The notes below the pieces were generated by a model. That model was not told the DNA's origin and ran no database searches. It saw only the letters and a list, made by a program, of their open reading frames with translations. From NCBI RefSeq assembly GCF_000225505.1, contig NZ_BACI01000092.1, forward strand, positions 1-64,000: a DNA stretch of 64,000 nt, in the 5' to 3' direction. This stretch comes from Gordonia alkanivorans NBRC 16433. Lineage in GTDB: Bacteria > Actinomycetota > Actinomycetes > Mycobacteriales > Mycobacteriaceae. This document shows positions 35,040 to 45,971 of the stretch, piece after piece (the first letter of the stretch is position 1; the number at the start of each line of letters is the position of its first letter). The position numbers and the translations under genes are program-made.

Positions 35040-35858
35040 ATGGGTGAGACCACATCGAGTGTCACACGGTGGGCGCCCTGGCGCGTGGCACCGGCCTCGG
35101 GATTCGAGGTCGACGACCCGACCGGTAGAGGCAGCGTCGGTGTCGTCCAGATCAACGAGCGACAATTCGTCGTCCTCAACACCTTTCGATATTCGGACGA
35201 GGTCGTCGAGAACGACCTGCTCACCAAGCTGGTTCGCGGTGGCATGGAGGAACCGGAGGCCCGTGCGGCGATCGACAAAGCCCGGACGTTCGTTCCGCGC
35301 GAGGACAATCCGACAGACCTGGCATCGGTGCCGCGTTTCATGCGCTGGTTCGAGGACTCGTACGGAAGGCACTCCCTCGCTGCGTTGATCCACGACGAAC
35401 TCATCACCGACACCGTCAATTCGGGCGCGCTCGGCAGCGACACCCTGTCCGACCGGTTCTTCCGGGAGATGATGCGAACCTCTGGGGTCCCGTGGTTGAA
35501 GCGCTGGATCATGTGGTCGGCCGTGGCACTCCGGACCCGTTGGGTTGCAGGTGGTTACCGTCGCTGGAGCATCGTGTTGTGGTTGTTGTTGAGCGTGGTG
35601 GGGATCGCCGCGACCGTCGGCTCTGCGGGCGCGCTTCTGTTCGATCGGCCGTGGCCGGTGTCGTCGCCGGGCTGGTCGTTCGTGGTGGCGCTGTTGATGA
35701 TCTTCGTCGCCGCGCCACTGTGGGGACGGCAGTGGGCCGCCAGTCTCATCGCGGCCGTCGGCGCGTTATGGCTGGTGCCTGCCGCTGCCGTGACGAGTCT
35801 CGCCTGGGTGGTGTATCGCGTGCTGGAGTGGACCGCCCGCACGGTGGGGCTTCGATGA
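35040..35858 (+). CDS. DUF1353 domain protein with C-terminal membrane helices
   Basis: A 272-residue protein. Residues about 50-155 match the DUF1353 pattern: TDLASVPRFMRWF, then SLAALIHDELI and SDRFFREMMRTSGVPWLKRWIMW. The domain often appears in phage-derived or small metal-binding proteins. Two or three hydrophobic helices lie at about 180-260 (WSIVLWLLLSVVGIAATVGSAG, FVVALLMIFVAAPLWG, SLIAAVGALWLVPAAAVTSLAWVVY). ATG 35040 is preceded by GGGAGGTCGAG. It stands 117 bp after the sulfotransferase gene. Function is unknown. Confidence 0.8.
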   Translation: MGETTSSVTRWAPWRVAPASGFEVDDPTGRGSVGVVQINERQFVVLNTFRYSDEVVENDLLTKLVRGGMEEPEARAAIDKARTFVPREDNPTDLASVPRFMRWFEDSYGRHSLAALIHDELITDTVNSGALGSDTLSDRFFREMMRTSGVPWLKRWIMWSAVALRTRWVAGGYRRWSIVLWLLLSVVGIAATVGSAGALLFDRPWPVSSPGWSFVVALLMIFVAAPLWGRQWAASLIAAVGALWLVPAAAVTSLAWVVYRVLEWTARTVGLR

Positions 35859-35915
35859 CGAGAAGCGAGGCACCGTCCGGCTTGTTCCGAACGATGCCCC
35901 GCTCCTGTATCTGCC

Positions 35916-38243
<2,328 letters not shown>

Positions 38244-38255
38244 GAAACCTCCAGA

Positions 38256-38276
38256 GTTAAGTCTGATCGGCTCAAC
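38256..38276 (-). promoter_or_regulatory. HAIR-like HspR site upstream of lon
   Basis: On the plus strand the site reads GTTAAGT - 7 bp - GCTCAAC. It matches the HAIR consensus at 5 of 7 positions in each half and has the correct 7-bp spacing. It sits between the lon ribosome site and a possible TTGACC (38332-38337) / CATAAA (38307-38312) promoter, so binding would block the early transcript. Confidence 0.6.
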
Positions 38277-38374
38277 TGAGATGGCTGGAAGTTTGTTCCC
38301 GACTGATTTATGCCAGGGGCGAACGGGGTGAGGTCAACGAGCGAGCGCCGCCCAGTGGTGATGCCACCGAGGGC

Positions 38375-38980
38375 TCAACACTCCCAGGTGAATCCGTCCG
38401 GGTCGCTGAACTGCCCGGCGTCGCCGCCGATCACCAGCCGATGCGACCCGGCCCCCGCAGGGTCGACGCCGGCGTCCTTCGCCGCGGCCTTGCGGCCGTA
38501 CAGCGCGAGCTTCACCGAGTTCGGGTCGCCCTCGAACTCGACATACTTGCGGCCGTAACTCTTCCCGACCGTGAATCCACGCTCGACGTAGAACTGCTTG
38601 GTGGCGGCAACGTCGTCTACGCCGAGGAGTAGGACCAGGTCGTCGGCCCTGCGCGCGGGTGCACCGGTCGGCTTCTTCGACGAGCCGGCGACCTTCCAGA
38701 TCGTGCCGTCGGGCGCCTGGACCACGCCGCCGTAGCCCCAGAAGGACCTTCTGGCGGGTTTGAGCACGGTGGCGCCGGCGTCGACCGCGGGTTCGAGGAA
38801 GGAGTCGACGACCGTCGGGTCGGCAACCACGAGCGAGATCACGAAGCCGCGGAAGCCTTGGCTGGGTGATTCGGCTACTCGGAACCGAAGTCGGTCGCCG
38901 AGTCCGAAAGCCTTGTCGTAGAAGACCTCCGCCGCGCTGAGGTCGGGAACTTCGAGGGTGAGTGCGTTGATGTTCGTCAT
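38375..38980 (-). CDS. Glyoxalase / VOC superfamily protein
   Basis: A 201-residue protein with two vicinal-oxygen-chelate repeats. The first half has NALTLEVPDLSAAEVFYDKAFGL...VVQAPDGTIWKV, the second DLVLLLGVDDVAATKQFYVERGFTVGKSYG...FSDPDGFTWEC. The fold binds a divalent metal and serves in glyoxalases, dioxygenases and resistance proteins. The metal ligands are not clearly of the glyoxalase I type, so a specific reaction cannot be named. Confidence 0.85.
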   Translation of the reverse strand: MTNINALTLEVPDLSAAEVFYDKAFGLGDRLRFRVAESPSQGFRGFVISLVVADPTVVDSFLEPAVDAGATVLKPARRSFWGYGGVVQAPDGTIWKVAGSSKKPTGAPARRADDLVLLLGVDDVAATKQFYVERGFTVGKSYGRKYVEFEGDPNSVKLALYGRKAAAKDAGVDPAGAGSHRLVIGGDAGQFSDPDGFTWEC

Positions 38981-39048
38981 GCTTCGACGCTATGGGGCGT
39001 CGAACTGCCTCCGCTTCTCGATTCCTGACCGATCAGCAGGCGGGCCGC

Positions 39049-39192
39049 TCAGCCGGGAAGGTCGACGAGGCGGGTCGCGAGCACGACGACCTGAGCGACG
39101 ACCAGTACCGCCAGCGCGACGGCGAACGCCGCCGCCGTGATGACCACTCCCGCGGAAGCCTTCAGCGCATCCCACACCGACTTCAGCGTCAT
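39049..39192 (-). CDS. Small single-pass membrane protein
   Basis: A 47-residue protein starting at ATG 39192, preceded by GGAGAACGGTC. After about 10 residues it is one long hydrophobic helix, SAGVVITAAAFAVALAVLVVA, then QVVVLATRLVDLPG. No homologue is recognised. The frame is open upstream but that part is basic and lacks a ribosome site. Confidence 0.6.
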   Translation of the reverse strand: MTLKSVWDALKASAGVVITAAAFAVALAVLVVAQVVVLATRLVDLPG

Positions 39193-39477
39193 GACCGTTC
39201 TCCGAGGCGCGTCGTGGCGAACGAGTGGACGATGGACGGGTGTCGGCGGACCGACATCGAGTCGAGGGGCATGGGCTGACCTCCGTGCGGACAAATATCC
39301 CGGACGACAGTGTCCGGGATCACATATGTATCACACATTTACTAGGTACCGCGACTAAATTTCGACTGTCGCCGCCCAAGGATGAGTCAGACAAATCGCC
39401 CTCCCGGCCAGTCCTTGACCGCAACGGCCACGAACCACCGGGAACGCAACGCACACGTCACCATTCGAGGAGCCTGC

Positions 39478-39897
39478 ATGTCGGTCCTGTCCCCCACCAC
39501 CGCCCGCCAGCCGTTGGGGCGCGCGATCGCCCGGATCGCGCTCGGAGCGATCCTGGCGATCGCCGGCATCGGTCATCTGACCGCGCAGCGCGAGGAGTTC
39601 CAGGCGCAGGTCCCCGACTGGGTTCCCTTCAGCAAGGACTTCGTGGTGCTGGCGTCGGGTGGGGTGGAGATCGCGCTGGGTGCGGCGCTCATCGCCCTGC
39701 CGCGGCACCGCAAGATCGTCTCGTGGATCGTGGCGGCGTTCTTCGTCGCGGTGTTCCCCGGCAACATCCATCAGTACGTCGAGCACATCGACGCCTTCGG
39801 TCTCGACTCCGACCAGAAGCGCCTGACGCGTCTGTTCTTCCAACCCGTACTGGTGCTGTGGGCGATCGCGGCTGGAACCGGGAAGCGTTCTGACTAA
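39478..39897 (+). CDS. DoxX-like membrane protein
   Basis: A 139-residue protein with four hydrophobic segments (about 15-35, 60-80, 83-102, 118-135) and the DoxX-like features LAIAGIGHLTAQREEF and FPGNIHQYVEH. ATG 39478 follows AGGAGCCTGC and avoids an open but improbable upstream frame. DoxX-like proteins associate with quinone-linked redox systems or stress responses. A specific role cannot be given. The AT-rich stretch at 39320-39360 is the probable promoter area. Confidence 0.82.
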   Translation: MSVLSPTTARQPLGRAIARIALGAILAIAGIGHLTAQREEFQAQVPDWVPFSKDFVVLASGGVEIALGAALIALPRHRKIVSWIVAAFFVAVFPGNIHQYVEHIDAFGLDSDQKRLTRLFFQPVLVLWAIAAGTGKRSD

Positions 39898-39937
39898 CCG
39901 TCTTGTAGCTCGAAGCCGCGGTCACCGCGGTTTCGAG

Positions 39938-41422
39938 CTATGAGTTGGCTGCGCGTTCACGGGTGCAGGCGTCCTGGCAGGCGGTGTCCACCCCGGACCG
40001 GACCTGCGGCCGGAAGCCCGCACCGGAGCTGATCGTCAGCGCGGCGACGAGCCCGCCGACGGCACAGAAGGCCGCGCAGATGTACATCGCTGTCCGGAAT
40101 CCGTCGCCGAGCGGCTCGCCGGGCCCGGCGTCGATCCCGGCCACCGCGGGCAACACCGCCACGGCCAGCAGCCCGGCGACGCGAGCCACCGCATTGTTCA
40201 CGCCCGACGCGGTGCCGGCGAGGGCGTCGTCGACCGCTCCCAGCGCGGCCGCGGTCAGCGGCGCGACGGTCACCGTCATGCCGAGCCCGAACAGCAGGAC
40301 GCCCGGCAGCACCTGGGCCAGGTAGTCCGTGCCCGGTTGCACGCGCGCCATCAACGCGAAGCCGCCGGCGGCGATGAGCGGGCCGACGGTCATCGGCAGC
40401 CGCGGCCCGGTGGTCTGGGCGAGCCTTCCCACGAGTGGAGACCCGAACAGCATGATGAACGTACTCGGGAACATCGCCGCGCCCGCTTCGAAGGCCGAGT
40501 AGCCCAGACTCTGCTGCAGTTGCAGAGCGAGCAGGAACAGCGCTCCGCCCAGCGCTGCGTACACCAGCAGCGTCGTCAGGTTCGCGCCGGTGAACTGCGA
40601 CGAGCGGAACAGTCTCAGCGGCAACAACGGTGACCGCACGTGCGTCTCGATGACCGCGAACGCGAGAAGCACCGCCACACCCGCAAGGCCCGCGACGATC
40701 GTTCCGGTCGACCACCCGCGCGACGGGCCCTCGATCAGCGCGTAGATGACGCCTGCGAGACCGAGGGTCATCGTCACGGCTCCCGCGACGTCGAGCCGCC
40801 TCGGCGCAGACGGATCGCGCGACTCCGGCACATGTCTGATCGCGATGACCAGCGCACCCAACGCCAGAGGCACACTCAGGAAGAACGCCCAGCGCCACGA
40901 CGCCGCGTCGACGAGCCAGCCGCCGACGAACGGCCCCAGTGCACTGGTCGCACCGGACATCCCGGCCCACAACCCCACCGCCGCACCACGATCCGAGGGC
41001 GCGATCTCCGCGTTGATCAGTGCCAGGCTGCCGGGCACGACGGCCGCCGCGGCGACACCCTGGACGAGCCGGGCGACCACCAGCCATTCGACGGTCGGGG
41101 CCATTCCGCAGCCGATCGTCGCCACCGCGAACATCGCCAGGCCGCCGGTGAAGATCAGCCGACGGCCATAGCGGTCGCCGGCGACGCCGCCCAGCAGCAG
41201 GAGTGAGCTCAGGGTCAGCAGATAGCCGTCGAGCACCCACTGTTGTCCCCGGAGTCCGGTGTCGAGGTCACGTGCGATGGCCGGCAGTGCGACGTTCACG
41301 ACCGTGCCGTCGAGGAATGCGACGCCGGACCCCAGGACCGCCGCGACGATCAGCCATCGGCCCGCCGTCGACGCAGCCGGTATCCCGCCTGGGACTGCAT
41401 CCGCCGGACGGTTCGCGGTCAT
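39938..41422 (-). CDS. MFS drug-efflux transporter (DHA2 / EmrB-QacA type)
   Basis: A 494-residue integral membrane protein with about 14 hydrophobic helices. It has the family features FLDGTVVNVALPAIARDL in helix 1, the motif A loop GVAGDRYGRRLIF near residue 80, and the motif C-like segment GMSGATSALGPFVGGWLVD near 155-170. It likely exports hydrophobic drugs or metabolites against protons. No regulator gene is directly attached. The C-terminal tail is short and cytoplasmic. Confidence 0.93.
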   Translation of the reverse strand: MTANRPADAVPGGIPAASTAGRWLIVAAVLGSGVAFLDGTVVNVALPAIARDLDTGLRGQQWVLDGYLLTLSSLLLLGGVAGDRYGRRLIFTGGLAMFAVATIGCGMAPTVEWLVVARLVQGVAAAAVVPGSLALINAEIAPSDRGAAVGLWAGMSGATSALGPFVGGWLVDAASWRWAFFLSVPLALGALVIAIRHVPESRDPSAPRRLDVAGAVTMTLGLAGVIYALIEGPSRGWSTGTIVAGLAGVAVLLAFAVIETHVRSPLLPLRLFRSSQFTGANLTTLLVYAALGGALFLLALQLQQSLGYSAFEAGAAMFPSTFIMLFGSPLVGRLAQTTGPRLPMTVGPLIAAGGFALMARVQPGTDYLAQVLPGVLLFGLGMTVTVAPLTAAALGAVDDALAGTASGVNNAVARVAGLLAVAVLPAVAGIDAGPGEPLGDGFRTAMYICAAFCAVGGLVAALTISSGAGFRPQVRSGVDTACQDACTRERAANS

Positions 41423-41575
41423 GCTTGCCTTCCCGACGCCTCGGGTCGCTGTCTAACCAGGGTCGGGGCCGGAACGCGTACGCGCAACCACCGCCGGCGC
41501 GGGCAGACGTCAGCTCGACGGGCAGACTTCGATCGAGGTCTGGCAGTCGACGTGAGGTCGACCGGTGGCGGCAAG

Positions 41576-42088
41576 TCATCGCACGTTGGCAGCGACGGCG
41601 TCCACCTGCCCGACGAACTGGTGACCGCCGGTCTCGTGGCGGTGCAGCTGCACGTCCGGGAGCAGTGCCGCGTTGAGGTCCAGGTGCCCGATCGGGACCT
41701 CCTCGTCGTCGACGCAGTGGTGCAGGGACAGCGCGACGCCGCGCGGCGGTTGTCCGTCGAAGTCGTACTCGTCGACGTCCCATCCGTCCGGCCCCCAGTT
41801 CGGCATCGCCAGGAGGACGGCGCGTCTCGGTCCGGCGTACCCCGGCTCGGCCAGCACATGGAGCAGGATCGTCGCGCCGAACGAGTGCGCGACCAGCAGG
41901 TCGTCGGCGCCCAACGTCGACAACCGGGTGCGCAGCGGATCCGCCCAGGCCTGCAAGGACATGTCGTCACTGGAGAACTCCGGCATGTCGACCGGCAGGC
42001 CGAGGGCGTCCCCGAGACCGTCGGCGATCCGGCGGTCGTCGGTGAAACCACCTGCGCCGTGGATGAACAGCAGTCGTTGTGGGGTCAT
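41576..42088 (-). CDS. Small alpha/beta hydrolase (RBBP9/YdeN-like)
   Basis: A 170-residue compact alpha/beta hydrolase. LLFIHGAGG opens the protein, the nucleophile elbow is VAHSFGATIL near residue 67, and the C-terminal His is in HETGGHQF. The short length without a lid fits the RBBP9/YdeN serine hydrolase group. The substrate is unknown. It lies upstream of the MFS gene's ATG but on the same minus strand, so it runs towards it with a 150-bp gap. Confidence 0.83.
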   Translation of the reverse strand: MTPQRLLFIHGAGGFTDDRRIADGLGDALGLPVDMPEFSSDDMSLQAWADPLRTRLSTLGADDLLVAHSFGATILLHVLAEPGYAGPRRAVLLAMPNWGPDGWDVDEYDFDGQPPRGVALSLHHCVDDEEVPIGHLDLNAALLPDVQLHRHETGGHQFVGQVDAVAANVR

Positions 42089-42145
42089 ACGGGTAAGGAC
42101 CTGCCGCGAGGCGGTTTCTCACCGGCACTCACCCGCCTTGGTCGG

Positions 42146-42499
42146 CTACTTCGCCAGCTTCTCGGCCAGCCAGTCCACGGTCTGCATGCCGAACAGGTCG
42201 GTGCCCCAGCCGTAGAGGTTGGTGAGGAACCGGACCATGCTGGGCTTTTCGCGGCCGGTCAGGCGCGGCTCGGCGTAGAAGGGGTCGCCGGAGACGAGCG
42301 GATCGATGACCTCCTGAGGGCTGGCGAGACGACCGTCGCGCAGCGCGCCGACGACGAAGCCGTTCAACACCTCGTCGAGGCCCGGCGTCCGGTTGGGTGC
42401 GGCGGTGGCCGGTGCGACCAATCCGATACCCGACAGGACCAGAACCAGCACGGCCACGAGCGGGGCGCGTCGGGAGATGCGCGAGAAGGATGAGATCAC
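42146..42499 (-). CDS. Small secreted protein of unknown function
   Basis: A 117-residue protein starting at GTG 42499. A signal peptide is clear: MISSFSRISRRAPLVAVLVL with a hydrophobic core and a cleavage site near APATA-AP at residue about 34. The mature part (about 83 residues) ends in a helix, FLTNLYGWGTDLFGMQTVDW. No domain is recognised. Its GTG overlaps the TGA of the mini-ORF at 42496-42576 (GTGA), which ties it to the secreted protein upstream. Confidence 0.75.
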   Translation of the reverse strand: MISSFSRISRRAPLVAVLVLVLSGIGLVAPATAAPNRTPGLDEVLNGFVVGALRDGRLASPQEVIDPLVSGDPFYAEPRLTGREKPSMVRFLTNLYGWGTDLFGMQTVDWLAEKLAK

Positions 42500-42576
42500 T
42501 GGTAGGTCACCTTGATCGAGGTCAGGACCGACTGCATCAGCGGCAGCAGATTACGGGTGGGTCGGTGCGTTTCCAT
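42496..42576 (-). CDS. 26-codon mini-ORF in frame after the TAG of the upstream secreted protein
   Basis: The codon right after the TAG of the 399-residue gene is ATG, in the same frame. It opens 26 codons (start METHRPTRN, end IKVTYQ) that stop in TGA overlapping the GTG of the next gene. Of 26 codons, 22 end in G or C, like real genes here. It is either a coupled micro-protein or a C-terminal extension of the upstream protein cut off by a TAG. Confidence 0.45.
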   Translation of the reverse strand: METHRPTRNLLPLMQSVLTSIKVTYQ

Positions 42577-43776
42577 CTACTCGAAGTACGGAGCCCTCAT
42601 GGCTGCGCTCAGTGCCGGCCAGTTGTACTCGACCTGCTTGCGGTACTTCGGCAGAAGCTCGGTGGAGATGTAGACCCAGCGGTCCTCGTAGACCGACCAG
42701 TTCCATTCCGGCAGTGGCAGACTCACGATCACCTTACGGCCGTCGGGCGCACGGCCCGGCACCGTCAGCAGACGGATGTCGCGCGGCGGGACCACACCGG
42801 CAACCGACGGCGCGGCCGCCACGGTGCTGCCGTAGGTCATCGCCTCGCCGACGTCGCCCTTGTAGTTGCGGGTGGCGTCCCACTGCTTCGCGATGACCTC
42901 GCCCTGTTCACGCTGCAGCAGTCGGGCATTGCCGGCCGCGACCGCGGCGGGTTCCTTGGAGGCGATGCCCTCCCAGGCGCGCATGATCTCGTCGTCGAAG
43001 AGGCCCGCGGCGTTCATCTCCCGGAGCGCCGGCAGGCCGCCCACGACGTACGCGCGATGCATCGGCATCAGGTCGGAGAAGATGTTCTTCTGCATCACCA
43101 GGATCTGGCCCTGGACCTGGCGCAGATCGTCGGCGGTGATCTGTGCGCCCACGCGAGCCAGCGCGCGCAGTCCGCCCGGCAGACTGTTGACCGCTTGCGG
43201 TCCCGCGAGTTCGTTGGCGCGGGCCACGATCGCGTGTGCGACGGGCTGCAGCCGGCTGAACTCGAAGATCTCGGTGGCGTCCTTGTAGTCGAGCAGGCCA
43301 CCGCCGAAGTCGCCGCCGACCAGGCCGCCCATCCCGGCCCACTGCAGTTCGCGATGCGCGAGCTGCAGATCCTCGTAGTAGCGGTAGGACTTCAGCAGAT
43401 TCTGATGATTGGCGCCGACGCCGTCGCGCGGGTTCCACGATGCGAGGTCGATGCCGGCGCGAGTCGTGGTCTCGACAAGCCAGTACTGGAACAGCAACGC
43501 CTCATACGACGACGGGTCGAGTCCGCGATCGCGGGCCTGGTCGACCAACCGCTGCAGAGTGCTGGCATCCGTCGGCAGCGCCGGGTGCACACCGCCCGGC
43601 CCCTGCGACGCATCACGATTGACCAGCGGCAGGTTCAGATACCGCGAGAGGGAGTCGGCGGTTGCCGAACCCCCGCCGACCAGCGAACCGAGCGCGACGA
43701 CAACTGTCACCGCCGCGCAGACCGACACCCGTACGACCTTGTTCACGACGCTCCCGTTCAGGCCCCCGACCATCAC
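42577..43776 (-). CDS. Secreted protein of unknown function, about 400 residues
   Basis: A 399-residue protein with an N-terminal export signal (VVRVSVCAAVTVVVALGSLVGG, cleavage near SATA-DS). The start may be ATG 43776 or a few codons later. The mature protein is mostly helical, rich in Trp, Tyr and Asn near the end (PLPEWNWSVYEDRWVYISTELLPKYRKQVEYNW). No catalytic motif or repeat is recognised. Together with the mini-ORF and the 117-residue secreted protein it forms a tight leftward unit, so the two exported proteins may work as a pair. Confidence 0.75.
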   Translation of the reverse strand: MMVGGLNGSVVNKVVRVSVCAAVTVVVALGSLVGGGSATADSLSRYLNLPLVNRDASQGPGGVHPALPTDASTLQRLVDQARDRGLDPSSYEALLFQYWLVETTTRAGIDLASWNPRDGVGANHQNLLKSYRYYEDLQLAHRELQWAGMGGLVGGDFGGGLLDYKDATEIFEFSRLQPVAHAIVARANELAGPQAVNSLPGGLRALARVGAQITADDLRQVQGQILVMQKNIFSDLMPMHRAYVVGGLPALREMNAAGLFDDEIMRAWEGIASKEPAAVAAGNARLLQREQGEVIAKQWDATRNYKGDVGEAMTYGSTVAAAPSVAGVVPPRDIRLLTVPGRAPDGRKVIVSLPLPEWNWSVYEDRWVYISTELLPKYRKQVEYNWPALSAAMRAPYFE

Positions 43777-43906
43777 GGCCGAATCACATTCGTATAACTG
43801 GAGGGAATCTAGTCGTTGATGTAGTCAGACGGCAATTCGACATCGGTAAATCGGGAGGAATCCCCCGAAATACGTTCGGCCGGACCAAGATTCTGGCAGG
43901 AAGCTC

Positions 43907-44290
43907 TCAGAACAGCGCCCTGAGGCGCTCCAGGTCTTCCTCCACCATGCGGGTGTCCTGGTCGAACTCCGCGTCGGACATCGCCAGCTGCCGCAGAGTG
44001 AACACCACCTCGGCCCCCTCCGGATGGGGCAGCACGCGAAGCGGATTGTGCACGGTGTCGCCGTTCGGGAGGATCACGTCGTGGTCGACGACCCCGAGAG
44101 TGTTCCGCGGAACGAACCGGATCGTCACGGTGCCCATCGGCGACTCGGCCAGGAGGTCGTCGCCGCGTCGGACGACCTCGGAACTCGCGAGTCCGGCCGC
44201 CCACTTCGGGAGATTGTCGGGATCGGAGACGAAGTCGTACACCAGGTCGGCGGACGCACCGATCACCGTGCTCACATGACGACTCCGCAT
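43907..44290 (-). CDS. SRPBCC family protein
   Basis: A 127-residue helix-grip protein from ATG 44290. It shows HVSTVIGASADLVYDFVSDPDNLPKWAAG at the N-terminus, central strands with HDVILPNGDTVHNPLRVLPHPEGAEVVFTL, and a C-terminal helix (FDQDTRMVEEDLERLRALF), the usual layout of polyketide-cyclase/START-like ligand-binding proteins. No function can be assigned. It is divergent from the cutinase gene. Confidence 0.82.
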   Translation of the reverse strand: MRSRHVSTVIGASADLVYDFVSDPDNLPKWAAGLASSEVVRRGDDLLAESPMGTVTIRFVPRNTLGVVDHDVILPNGDTVHNPLRVLPHPEGAEVVFTLRQLAMSDAEFDQDTRMVEEDLERLRALF

Positions 44291-44364
44291 GGCGAACAGT
44301 ATTCCGCGTTTGGTGGCACACATGACGGGGAACCTGGAATGGTCACGACTACGGGGGCCACCCC

Positions 44365-45165
44365 ATGCGAACCGCGACGACGAGCGACTCCACCACCGAC
44401 GGGATCAGAATGAACCACGACGCGAACCCACGAACGACCCGGCCGACAGGCATGATCACCAGACTGGGCATCGTCGCCGCCTCCCTGATCGCGGCCGTCG
44501 CCGGGTCGGTGATCGCCGGGAGCCCGGCGGCCGAGGCCAGGCCGGGCTGCCCCGACGTAGAGGTCGTGTTCGCACGCGGGACCATCGAGCCCGCGCCACC
44601 GCTGGGGCTGACCGGTCTGTCGTTCGTCGAGGCCGTTCGGAGCCAGCTGCCGGGCAAGTCGGTGGCCGCCTACGGCGTCCCGTACCCGGCGAGTGACCAG
44701 TTCGGCAACCGCCTGAAGTTCGCCCGAACCGTCGCAGACGGGGTTCGTACCACCCAGAACCGCGTGAAGTATTTGTCGGCCAAGTGCCCGGGCACCAAGG
44801 TCGTTCTCGGCGGCTACTCCCAGGGCGCCGTCGTCGCGGGGTATGCGGTCCACGCCGGCCTGGACCTGCCGGCGCAGTACGCCGCCTACGACCGTTTCGT
44901 CCCGCCGCCGCTGCCGGCGTCCCTCTCGCGCAACGTTGCGGCGATCGTCTTTTTCGGAGCCCCGTCGGATCGCTTCATCACCGACATCGGGGCGCCCCCG
45001 GTGCGGGTGTCGACCCCCTACCGCGGCAAGACGGTGCGCTACTGCGTCGCCGGTGACACCATCTGCGACGGCTCGCCGGTCGGCGGCCCGAACGCCCTGC
45101 ACACGCTCTACTCGGTCAACGGCATGACGCTCGACGCCGCGCGCTTCATCGCCCGACGCGCCTGA
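44365..45165 (+). CDS. Secreted cutinase-family esterase
   Basis: A protein of up to 266 residues, with internal starts at 44410 and 44452 that also fit the signal peptide (ITRLGIVAASLIAAVAGSVI, cleavage near AAEA-RP). The mature enzyme has the cutinase elbow GGYSQGAVVAG (Ser), CVAGDTICDG with the Asp, and HTLYS with the His, plus paired Cys residues. Actinobacterial homologues (culp proteins) cleave lipid or polyester esters outside the cell. Which start is used is unclear. No ribosome site is decisive. Confidence 0.92.
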   Translation: MRTATTSDSTTDGIRMNHDANPRTTRPTGMITRLGIVAASLIAAVAGSVIAGSPAAEARPGCPDVEVVFARGTIEPAPPLGLTGLSFVEAVRSQLPGKSVAAYGVPYPASDQFGNRLKFARTVADGVRTTQNRVKYLSAKCPGTKVVLGGYSQGAVVAGYAVHAGLDLPAQYAAYDRFVPPPLPASLSRNVAAIVFFGAPSDRFITDIGAPPVRVSTPYRGKTVRYCVAGDTICDGSPVGGPNALHTLYSVNGMTLDAARFIARRA

Positions 45166-45172
45166 CTGCCGC

Positions 45173-45838
45173 TCAGGGAGCGGAGCTCTCCCCCGCGACG
45201 ACGCCCATCGTCCGGGAGACCAGCTGCGAGATACGCACGTCCCTGTCGTGATTCAGGTGTTCGAGCATCAGCAACCGAGCCTTCTCAGCCGATCCGCCGA
45301 TGATCGCCGACAGGATCTGCTCGTGTTCGCTGACCGAACTCTCGAAGCTCTCGCGACCGGTCGGGGTGAACCACGGTGCACTGACCTTGATCTGGTCGCG
45401 CAGGTCTCGTTCCATGTCGTAGATCGTCTGGTTGTGTGCGGCGCGGAGCACACTGTCGTGGAAGACGTTGAGCGCCTGCCGAATATCGGCGGGTTCGGTG
45501 TAGTTCGAACTCAGCGCCAACGCTTCCTTGAGTCGTGCGATGTCGACCGGCGTGTGACGCTCGGCGGCCGCCGCGGCCGCACTCGACTCGAGAATGGCCC
45601 GCACCTCGAAGATCTCGAGCATCTCCTCGTCGCCGCGGATACGCAGGACAAAACCCCGCGACGCCGCGACCAGCAGTCCCTTGCGTTCGAGCAGCCCCAA
45701 CGCCTCCCGAACAGGGGTCCGCGACACCCCGAACTCCTCGCTCAACGCCTGCGGGATCAGTGTCGCTTCGGCCGGGTAGTGGCCGTGCGTCAGCCGCTCG
45801 TGCAGCGCTTCGTAGACCGCGTCGCGGGCGCTCTTCAT
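45173..45838 (-). CDS. GntR-family regulator (FadR/FCD type)
   Basis: A 221-residue regulator. The winged helix-turn-helix (about 5-70) has VYEALHERLTHGHYPAEATLIPQALSEEFGVSRTPVREALGLLERKGLL. The C-terminal FCD domain (about 80-205) has FEVRAILESSAAAAAAE, FHDSVLRAAHN and EHEQILSAIIGG, whose His and Asp residues usually bind a metal and an organic acid. It is the last gene of the thiM - monooxygenase - sulfurtransferase run. A TGTATACA palindrome upstream of thiM at 49020-49027 is a fitting GntR-type operator. Confidence 0.92.
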   Translation of the reverse strand: MKSARDAVYEALHERLTHGHYPAEATLIPQALSEEFGVSRTPVREALGLLERKGLLVAASRGFVLRIRGDEEMLEIFEVRAILESSAAAAAAERHTPVDIARLKEALALSSNYTEPADIRQALNVFHDSVLRAAHNQTIYDMERDLRDQIKVSAPWFTPTGRESFESSVSEHEQILSAIIGGSAEKARLLMLEHLNHDRDVRISQLVSRTMGVVAGESSAP

Positions 45839-45971
45839 CGGCGGTCACCTTCCGTGGGGTCGTGCGGGGCGGGCAGACGAACCCCTCGATCCTCGCAGAC
45901 AGACCGGCCGTGACACCGCACGTGTTGCGGTGGGCCCCCCAGCCGGTGACCGTGTCCGGGCGCGACAGGGC

